Positions 5,714-10,784 of a DNA stretch of 10,784 nt are shown one piece after another. Both the position numbers and the translations under genes were made by a program. The stretch spans positions 1 through 10,784 of the forward strand of contig JBNKHH010000075.1 in assembly GCA_050290245.1 (NCBI GenBank), read 5' to 3'. Positions within the stretch are counted from its first letter, which is position 1; each line of letters opens with the position of its first letter. This stretch comes from JBNKHH01 sp050290245 (GTDB lineage: Bacteria; Pseudomonadota; Alphaproteobacteria; Rhodobacterales; Rhodobacteraceae). The notes beneath the pieces were generated by a model that saw only the letters and a list, made by a program, of their open reading frames with translations, made no database searches and was not told where the DNA came from.

Positions 5714-6682
5714 TTAGATTCTGAAATTAACAAGGCGCCGCATGACGAAGAAATTCGCGACAATGAGTACGACGACAAGGATGGCAATCGTGCGGAACAT
5801 CGGATGTTCGCTGACACCCAGATAGTAATCGGGTGACGAGGCGGTCATTGCGCCGAAGATGACAAACGGAAGGGAATTCAAGAAATATGAGGTAAGTCGT
5901 CCTTCTGCAGATATCGCTTGTATCCGCTTGCGCATAGACATCCGGTCGCGGATGACCTTCGACAGAGTTGCCAATACATCAGCGAGATTACCACCGGTGC
6001 CGTGCTGAATCGCAACGCTAACGGCGAGGTAACGCGTGTCTTCCAGCTCCGTACGTTCTGCGAATTCCAGCATAGCATCGACGAGATCATCGCCGAAGCT
6101 GATCTGATCCACCATGATTCCGAATTCGGTTGCTATCGGATCTCTCATGTCGCTCGCGACCGATGCAATCGTAGTGTTGAGAGGATGGCCAACCCGAAGT
6201 CCGCGTGACATGAGATCAAGTGCTTCCGGCAGTTGTCGTACCAACTGATCCATTCGTTTTTTCCGCTTGATGCGGAGCCACATGACCGGAACCACGACGC
6301 TTGTAAATAAACCGAATGCAGCGGCGACCGGGGCAGCAACCATGGTCGATGCAGCAAGCGTGATAACAGCGAAAGACCCGATCATAACCGTGAGGAACAG
6401 AGACGGTGTTGTGGTCAAACCGGCACGGCGGATATCCGACGGTAGTGTCCCGATCAAGGGGACGTGTTTGAGGCTCCAATCATCGGTGTTGGGTTTCAGA
6501 AGCCGCAGCATCTCTTCAGTCGTCGCACCGGCTGCAATCATTTTCATGCGGCGGTTGCGGGTTTCAGACAATGTCTCCTTGCGTGTCAGGATCTGGTAAA
6601 TCCCCGAGAAGGCGAGCAGTACCCCGACGAAAACCCCGACATAGGCGAGGGACGTAAGTTCGAAGTTTGCAGTCTGGATCAT
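5714..6682 (-). CDS. tadB: Tad pilus inner-membrane platform protein TadB
   Basis: This 322-residue paralogue of TadC is the other platform subunit. It has hydrophobic segments at about 12-32, 94-114, 117-137, 262-282 and 297-317. A T2SSF domain at about 143-270 starts with the typical RQLPEALDLMSRGLRVGHPL and continues with a conserved HGTGGNLADVLATLSKVIRDR stretch (227-247). Its ATG overlaps the stop of cpaF by 4 bp (ATGA), so translation is probably coupled to that of the ATPase. Base composition here looks a little lower in GC than in cpaF and cpaE. Identification rests on domain pattern, length and place between cpaF and tadC. Confidence 0.94.
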   Translation of the reverse strand: MIQTANFELTSLAYVGVFVGVLLAFSGIYQILTRKETLSETRNRRMKMIAAGATTEEMLRLLKPNTDDWSLKHVPLIGTLPSDIRRAGLTTTPSLFLTVMIGSFAVITLAASTMVAAPVAAAFGLFTSVVVPVMWLRIKRKKRMDQLVRQLPEALDLMSRGLRVGHPLNTTIASVASDMRDPIATEFGIMVDQISFGDDLVDAMLEFAERTELEDTRYLAVSVAIQHGTGGNLADVLATLSKVIRDRMSMRKRIQAISAEGRLTSYFLNSLPFVIFGAMTASSPDYYLGVSEHPMFRTIAILVVVLIVANFFVMRRLVNFRI

Positions 6683-8070
6683 GCCCTTGCTCCGTCACTG
6701 AGGAACAGATCGCCACGCAAATCGACGCCCGCCTGACGCAGCTGTTCGTAGCATTTCGGCCGAATACCAGTGGTAATGAAATCTCCCAGAACCCGGCCAT
6801 TCTCATCCAGACCGCGGCGACGGAACATGAAGATGTCCTGCATCATGATCTTGTCGCCCTCCATCCCGGTGATTTCCGAGACACTGATCACACGACGGCT
6901 GCCATCGCTGAGGCGGTTGAGCTGGACGACGACATGAAGGCCGGACGCAATCTGACTGCGGATCGCCGAGACAGGGAAATCGAGGCCGATCATCGTCACC
7001 ATTTGTTCGATCCGGCCCAGCGCATCGCGTGCCGTGTTTGCGTGGACCGTCGTCATGGAACCTTCGTGGCCGGTATTCATGGCCTGAAGCATGTCGAAGG
7101 TTTCGGCGCCACGTACCTCACCGACGATGATGCGGTCGGGCCGCATCCGCAGAGCGTTTCGGACGAGGTCGCGCTGCGCGACCATACCGGTGCCTTGAGG
7201 GTTGGCCGGGCGCGTTTCCAGCCGCACCACGTGTTCTTGCTGAAGTTGCAGTTCGGCGGCGTCTTCGATCGTGACGACCCGTTCACTGCCGCTGATGAAG
7301 GATGACAATGCATTGAGCATTGTTGTCTTGCCCGAGCCGGTGCCACCGGAAATCAAGACGTTCAGGCGCGCCTGGACGAGGCCTTTGAGAAGCTCTGCTG
7401 CGGCGGCGTTTAGCGTGCCGATTTCGATCATCCGGTCGAGGTTCAGACGATCCTGGGCAAATTTTCGGATCGACAGCGATGGGCCGTCGATGGCGCAGGG
7501 ACGGATAATGGCGTTCACGCGACTGCCATCTGGAAGTCTTGCATCGACCCAGGGGTTGGACTCATCCACCCGGCGGCCAACGCGGCTGACGATCTTGTCA
7601 ATGATCCTGAGAAGATGGCGTTCGTCACGAAACCGGACCTTGGTCTTTTCAAGAACACCCGCGCGTTCGACAAACACGCTGCGGTGGCTGTTGACGAGAA
7701 TGTCGTTGACGGTCGGGTCCGCCAGCAGGGGTTCAAGCGGTCCAAACCCGAGCACTTCGTCCAAAAGCTCGTCGACGAGCAGTTTGAAATCTTCCGACCG
7801 CATCGGGCGGCCTTCCTCGCTCAGCACCTGTGAAACAAGAGTGGCCACTTCGCGGCGCAGTTCCTCCGGCTGAACCCGGTCAATAACCGACAGGTTGAGC
7901 CGGTCGAGCAGGATGTCGTGAAGATGGCTTTTCAGCTCTAAACGGGCGGTAAGCTCCAGATCCTGCTCGGTCGGCTCGGGCAGGACCGACACGGGCGCTG
8001 TGGGCTGGCGCGCCAGTTCGACGACGTTGGAGGGCTTGTCGCGATTGGTACGCGTGAACTGTTTGAACAT
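6679..8070 (-). CDS. cpaF: Tad pilus assembly ATPase CpaF/TadA
   Basis: This 463-residue cytoplasmic secretion ATPase of the PulE/VirB11 superfamily energises Flp pilus assembly as a hexamer on the TadB/TadC platform. Walker A is SGGTGSGKTT (241-250), the Asp box is VVTIEDAAEL (265-274), Walker B is RIIVGEVRG (313-321) and the His box is GHEGSMTTVHA (334-344). Ahead of the motor lies the usual N-terminal domain with GFGPLEPLLADPTVNDILVN (108-127). All catalytic motifs look intact and the length is normal for the family. The start has an AGGAG ribosome site 8 nt upstream that overlaps the cpaE stop; the gap to cpaE is 11 bp. Confidence 0.97.
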   Translation of the reverse strand: MFKQFTRTNRDKPSNVVELARQPTAPVSVLPEPTEQDLELTARLELKSHLHDILLDRLNLSVIDRVQPEELRREVATLVSQVLSEEGRPMRSEDFKLLVDELLDEVLGFGPLEPLLADPTVNDILVNSHRSVFVERAGVLEKTKVRFRDERHLLRIIDKIVSRVGRRVDESNPWVDARLPDGSRVNAIIRPCAIDGPSLSIRKFAQDRLNLDRMIEIGTLNAAAAELLKGLVQARLNVLISGGTGSGKTTMLNALSSFISGSERVVTIEDAAELQLQQEHVVRLETRPANPQGTGMVAQRDLVRNALRMRPDRIIVGEVRGAETFDMLQAMNTGHEGSMTTVHANTARDALGRIEQMVTMIGLDFPVSAIRSQIASGLHVVVQLNRLSDGSRRVISVSEITGMEGDKIMMQDIFMFRRRGLDENGRVLGDFITTGIRPKCYEQLRQAGVDLRGDLFLSDGARA

Positions 8071-8081
8071 GACTTAGTCTC

Positions 8082-9287
8082 CTATTTCGCCGGGCGCTGC
8101 ATTGCGACCTGACGGACGGAAAGTGTGGCTCGGGCAAGGCGGGCGATTGCTTTGCCGAGCGGTGAACGGGGCGCTGCCACCGAAAGTGGTTTTCCGCGGT
8201 CTGCCGCGCCACTGGCCGCACGCGGATCATGCGGAAGCCAGTGTTCCAGTTTGCGGTCGAGCACCTTGGCAGCTTCGCGGTGCAGGCGGGATTGCATAAG
8301 CGGCTTGTGTTGATGGTTGATCACGACCTCTACCGGCAAGGCGTGATTGTCTTGCGTGAAAAAGTCGATCAGTCGACGGCAATGACGCACCGAGGAAACC
8401 GACATGTCCGTAACAACCATCATCTCGTCAGCGCGTTGTACGATGGGCTCTACCCAGCCGACGAGCGCCCGAGGCATATCGACGACCACGAATTCATATT
8501 TTTCGCGGAGTGTATCGAGGATCGCCGCAACCTGATCGGAGCGCAGCGAGTCGAGCGGCGCGAATGACGATGGTGCAGCGAGAACCGAAAGACCGCTCGG
8601 CAGGTCCACCATGGACTGCTCCAGGAAGTTGGCATCGGGCACGGTTCCGTCCAAGGCGAGCTGCAGCAATGTGTCCTGTTCGCCGAGGTCGAGAAACGAC
8701 CCGACCGTGCCAAACTGCAGATCGAAGTCCACCAACGCTACCTTGTGTCCAGCACTGCGCGAAAACAGACCTTTGCTGCGGCAGAGCTGGTCGGCGAGGT
8801 TCACCGCGACCGTCGTTGAACCGACACCGCCGCGTGCCTGCGCAACCGCTATGATGCGGCCCTGTGCCTGGGCACCGCCACCATGCTGCGGCGTCTTTTT
8901 TCTGCTGAGGCGGATCATCTGGGCGTCGATTTTGCCATCGCCGGTCGGCAAGGGCAGAACCTCGTCGACGCCGGCATTGCTGAGTGCGCGCGCCTTCGAC
9001 AACGAAATGTCGCCATCAGCCAGCGCAACAAGCGTTGTTTCGTTTCGACGGTTCGATACCAGACTCTGTATGGCTTCGATTTCCGCACTGTCATCCGGGC
9101 TCGCCTGGAACATGATGACGTCGTAATTTGCCAATGCGCTTATCGCCTTGCCATTCATCTGGGCAAGGGTCGCGTCTTTTGTCTCGATGCGAAGGTCAGT
9201 CTCACCGGAAAACGCGCTGATGATGGCGTCGGCAACACCGCTGCCTTTCGCAATTACCAACATTGATCTTTTCGGTTCAGTTGCCAT
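8082..9287 (-). CDS. cpaE: Tad pilus localisation protein CpaE/TadZ (ParA/MinD-like ATPase)
   Basis: This 401-residue protein has an N-terminal receiver-like domain (about 8-125) and a C-terminal ParA/MinD-type P-loop domain (about 143-390). CpaE/TadZ proteins localise to the cell pole and position the Tad machine. The P-loop is ARGGVGSTTVAVNLA (151-165): Arg152 replaces the signature Lys and Ser158 replaces the catalytic P-loop Lys of ParA, in line with other CpaE/TadZ members that show weak or no ATPase activity. The nucleotide-binding VDFDLQFGTVG (186-196) is kept. The receiver-like part appears degenerate, lacking a clear phospho-Asp in its expected place. AAGGA lies 7 nt upstream of the ATG. 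It follows the TadE-type gene after 38 bp, the widest gap in this operon, which holds a hairpin. Confidence 0.93.
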   Translation of the reverse strand: MATEPKRSMLVIAKGSGVADAIISAFSGETDLRIETKDATLAQMNGKAISALANYDVIMFQASPDDSAEIEAIQSLVSNRRNETTLVALADGDISLSKARALSNAGVDEVLPLPTGDGKIDAQMIRLSRKKTPQHGGGAQAQGRIIAVAQARGGVGSTTVAVNLADQLCRSKGLFSRSAGHKVALVDFDLQFGTVGSFLDLGEQDTLLQLALDGTVPDANFLEQSMVDLPSGLSVLAAPSSFAPLDSLRSDQVAAILDTLREKYEFVVVDMPRALVGWVEPIVQRADEMMVVTDMSVSSVRHCRRLIDFFTQDNHALPVEVVINHQHKPLMQSRLHREAAKVLDRKLEHWLPHDPRAASGAADRGKPLSVAAPRSPLGKAIARLARATLSVRQVAMQRPAK

Positions 9288-9301
9288 TCGTCTGTCCTTT
9301 T

Positions 9302-9317
9302 CGGCGCGTCAGCGCCG
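9302..9317 (-). promoter_or_regulatory. Hairpin just upstream of cpaE
   Basis: CGGCGC and GCGCCG form a 6-bp GC-only stem with a 4-nt loop in the 38-bp gap between the pseudopilin gene and cpaE. On the - strand it ends immediately before the AAAAGGA ribosome site. Without a T-run it is not a terminator; it may affect cpaE translation or mark an mRNA-processing point. Confidence 0.4.
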
Positions 9318-9325
9318 GGTTTGGT

Positions 9326-10000
9326 TTATCCATTTTCCCCAAGATTGAGGTCTTCGGCGGGAAGTGAGGTGCTCATCGCCGGGAATGGGACGGAGTTGCT
9401 TAGCGGTGTGCCAGTCGCCCCGGCGAGAGTGGCGAGCGCTCCGAGGGGAGTCACGAACTGGAACGCAAGTCCACCCGCAGGGTCCTGTATGGTATTCACA
9501 ATCTCAACCGTCACGACGGGGGTGTAGGGACCGCCGAGGAAGCCGAGGTTGGGATCGGATTCGTAGCGAAAGAGCAACTGGTTCGGGGAGGAATTGCTTG
9601 GCATCAACACGCCAAGCGAGTTCCAGATTTCATTGACCGTCGGATTCGTGATGTCGCCTCTGCATGTAACGGTCGAGCTCGCGCAAACAGTCGCTCCTGC
9701 AGAGCAGAGCGTACCGAACCGCGGCGGTGTCGTGCCCGTAGGAACCGTGCCGCGCTGATGGGTGGCCGGCACACCTGCGCATGCGGGCGGTCTCACAGCG
9801 GCGATCCGCGCTGCGCGCTGCATCGCCTTGTCGGCCATCACGAAATCAGCGCTCATCCGGCCGAAATCGATCAGCCCGAACAGAAGCAATAGGAACAGAG
9901 GAAGGACGATCGCAAGTTCGACCAGCGTCGTGCCCCTGTCATCTGCGAGGAAGCGGCGACTGCAGTTCTTCATGCGGTTATGAAAGTGGATACCGGTCAT
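9326..10000 (-). CDS. TadE-type pseudopilin of the Tad pilus
   Basis: This 224-residue protein has a short basic leader, then GTTLVE (Gly23, Glu28) followed by a hydrophobic helix (29-48). That is the prepilin pattern: Gly at -1 and Glu at +5 relative to the predicted CpaA cut. The long C-terminal part is periplasmic and contains four cysteines (74, 99, 106, 113) that could form disulfides. TadE-domain proteins are minor pilins of the Flp pilus. The start at 10000 is chosen because its ATG overlaps the stop of the preceding gene by 4 bp (ATGA), indicating coupled translation; the longer reading from 10159 would overlap that gene by 160 bp. A later ATG at 9973 has no ribosome site. Whether it is the TadE or TadF counterpart is not decided. 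Confidence 0.88.
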   Translation of the reverse strand: MTGIHFHNRMKNCSRRFLADDRGTTLVELAIVLPLFLLLLFGLIDFGRMSADFVMADKAMQRAARIAAVRPPACAGVPATHQRGTVPTGTTPPRFGTLCSAGATVCASSTVTCRGDITNPTVNEIWNSLGVLMPSNSSPNQLLFRYESDPNLGFLGGPYTPVVTVEIVNTIQDPAGGLAFQFVTPLGALATLAGATGTPLSNSVPFPAMSTSLPAEDLNLGENG

Positions 10001-10512
10001 GTGCCGTAGGCCCTTGCCGAATCCGTCACACTGGTCGTGACAGAGGTCATCGACGAGCCGACAAATGAAAAGATGTTGCCAAAGGGAAACGTAATAGTGA
10101 GGTTTGCGGTCACGCTCGTCACACCAACCGGGCTGATGCGGTAGGTACCAGTAGAACATGCGAGCGATGGCGTGACCGAGTTCACGGTTATATGGCCACC
10201 AAACGCGGAGGTGTTCGTTATGGTCTGGGTGACGATGGTCGTTACCTTGCCAGTATGGCTGGCGACGGATCCGGATCCTGCCGGGGGGCAGATGTTCGAA
10301 GGAACCACGCGTGACAGGTATCGGGTTGCATCGCGCACGCCGGTGATGGCGTTTTGATAGTTGATGAGCATCTGGCCCCCTTCAACTATCACCGCGAAGA
10401 CGACCAGCATCATCGGCAGCGCTATTGCAAACTCAACCAGCGCAGCACCGTCATCCGAGCGGGCGAAACAAGCCCAGAACCGGCGTATCCTATGGTTCAT
10501 ACGCGTCGCCAT
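9997..10512 (-). CDS. TadE-type pseudopilin of the Tad pilus (second copy)
   Basis: This 171-residue protein has a basic leader, GAALVE (Gly22, Glu27; Gly -1 and Glu +5) and a hydrophobic helix (28-44), the same pseudopilin design as the next gene. The C-terminal part is rich in Thr, Ser and Val, as expected of secreted beta-structure, and has two cysteines (75 and 119). It is considerably shorter than its neighbour and the tails are not alike, so they are not a recent duplication. The ATG at 10512 follows an AGGTGA site by 4 nt; that site contains the TadG stop codon, and the genes are 4 bp apart. An ATG at 10500 lacks a ribosome site. The longer reading to 10734 overlaps TadG and is not used. 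Confidence 0.87.
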   Translation of the reverse strand: MATRMNHRIRRFWACFARSDDGAALVEFAIALPMMLVVFAVIVEGGQMLINYQNAITGVRDATRYLSRVVPSNICPPAGSGSVASHTGKVTTIVTQTITNTSAFGGHITVNSVTPSLACSTGTYRISPVGVTSVTANLTITFPFGNIFSFVGSSMTSVTTSVTDSARAYGT

Positions 10513-10516
10513 ACGG

Positions 10517-10784
10517 TCACCTGAAAAGCTGCACGACATCGTGGATGACGCCCGCCGTCCCATTGGAGCCGGGAACCTCGGCAGATCCGATGATCTCTGC
10601 ATAGATATCCAGCGAAGTCGTTCCACCACTGCCGTTCTGGACGATCGGCTCGGTGATGAACATTTTGACAAACTGATGAACCGGCACATTGGTTGCAGAA
10701 CCACTGATCGACACGCCGCCCTGTGTCGGATCACAGTTGATACCGGCGATGATGATGACGCGCCGATCCGGGTCGGACTGCCAG
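10517..10784 (-). CDS. tadG: TadG-like Tad pilus protein, C-terminal part
   Basis: The last 88 residues of a gene cut by the right window edge. They match the conserved C-terminal end of TadG-family proteins: DPDRRVIIIAGINC, then a VPVHQFVKMFITEP segment, a SLDIYAEIIGSAEVPG strand, and the terminal VVQLFR, close to the usual VxLYR ending. TadG is a membrane-anchored protein with a large periplasmic (von Willebrand A-like) part needed for Flp pilus assembly; that part would lie outside the window. A GTG at 10714 could be read as a start, but the frame stays open to the edge and the residues before it fit the family, so this is a truncated view and not a small gene. Confidence 0.82.
   Translation of the reverse strand, partial: WQSDPDRRVIIIAGINCDPTQGGVSISGSATNVPVHQFVKMFITEPIVQNGSGGTTSLDIYAEIIGSAEVPGSNGTAGVIHDVVQLFR

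Noticed and set aside
6667..7305. Open frame of 212 codons on the + strand over cpaF
   Set aside because: cpaF on the other strand has all its catalytic motifs here; this frame is His/Asp-rich noise.
10001..10159. Upstream extension of the TadE-type gene to an ATG at 10159
   Set aside because: It would overlap the preceding pseudopilin gene by 160 bp and put about 50 residues before the prepilin leader.

Overview
The window reads as part of an alphaproteobacterial chromosome, most likely a marine Rhodobacterales (Roseobacter-type) bacterium. This is inferred from the high-GC coding sequence, the Sox-type sulfur gene order and the Rhodobacterales-like Tad pilus cluster. No 16S or other phylogenetic marker is present, so the placement is a judgement from gene content.

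Left part (1-3003, + strand): the 3' end of a sulfur-oxidation (sox) operon. It runs from the C-terminus of a c-type cytochrome (SoxE/FccA-like), through the flavocytochrome c sulfide dehydrogenase flavoprotein (SoxF), to a Tat-exported metallo-beta-lactamase-fold hydrolase (SoxH-like) and a small exported DUF302 protein. All four products are predicted to act in the periplasm. The first two should form the sulfide-oxidising heme/flavin pair; the last two are accessory proteins of uncertain role.

Middle (3007-4700): on the - strand, a two-gene unit encodes a LuxR-type HTH regulator followed after 12 bp by the prepilin peptidase CpaA/TadV. It converges on the sox operon with only 3 bp between the two stop codons, and a hairpin spans that junction. 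Upstream of the regulator is an AT-rich, gene-free stretch of about 330 bp with a candidate promoter, a small palindrome, a 9-bp direct repeat and a strong hairpin that ends the Tad operon.

Right part (4699-10784, - strand): a tightly packed Tad (Flp/type IVc) pilus operon, transcribed right to left. The order is TadG (C-terminus only, cut by the window edge), two TadE-type pseudopilins, CpaE/TadZ, the CpaF/TadA ATPase, and the inner-membrane platform proteins TadB and TadC. Neighbouring genes overlap by 4 bp or are separated by 4 to 38 bp. CpaA would process the two pseudopilins, CpaF would power assembly, TadB/TadC form the platform and CpaE would localise the machine. The Flp pilin, CpaB, secretin CpaC and TadD genes are not in the window.

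I see no mobile element, CRISPR array, tRNA or rRNA. The families are known; the least-described parts are the LuxR-cpaA bicistron, the DUF302 gene at the sox operon end, and the non-coding structures at the two operon boundaries.
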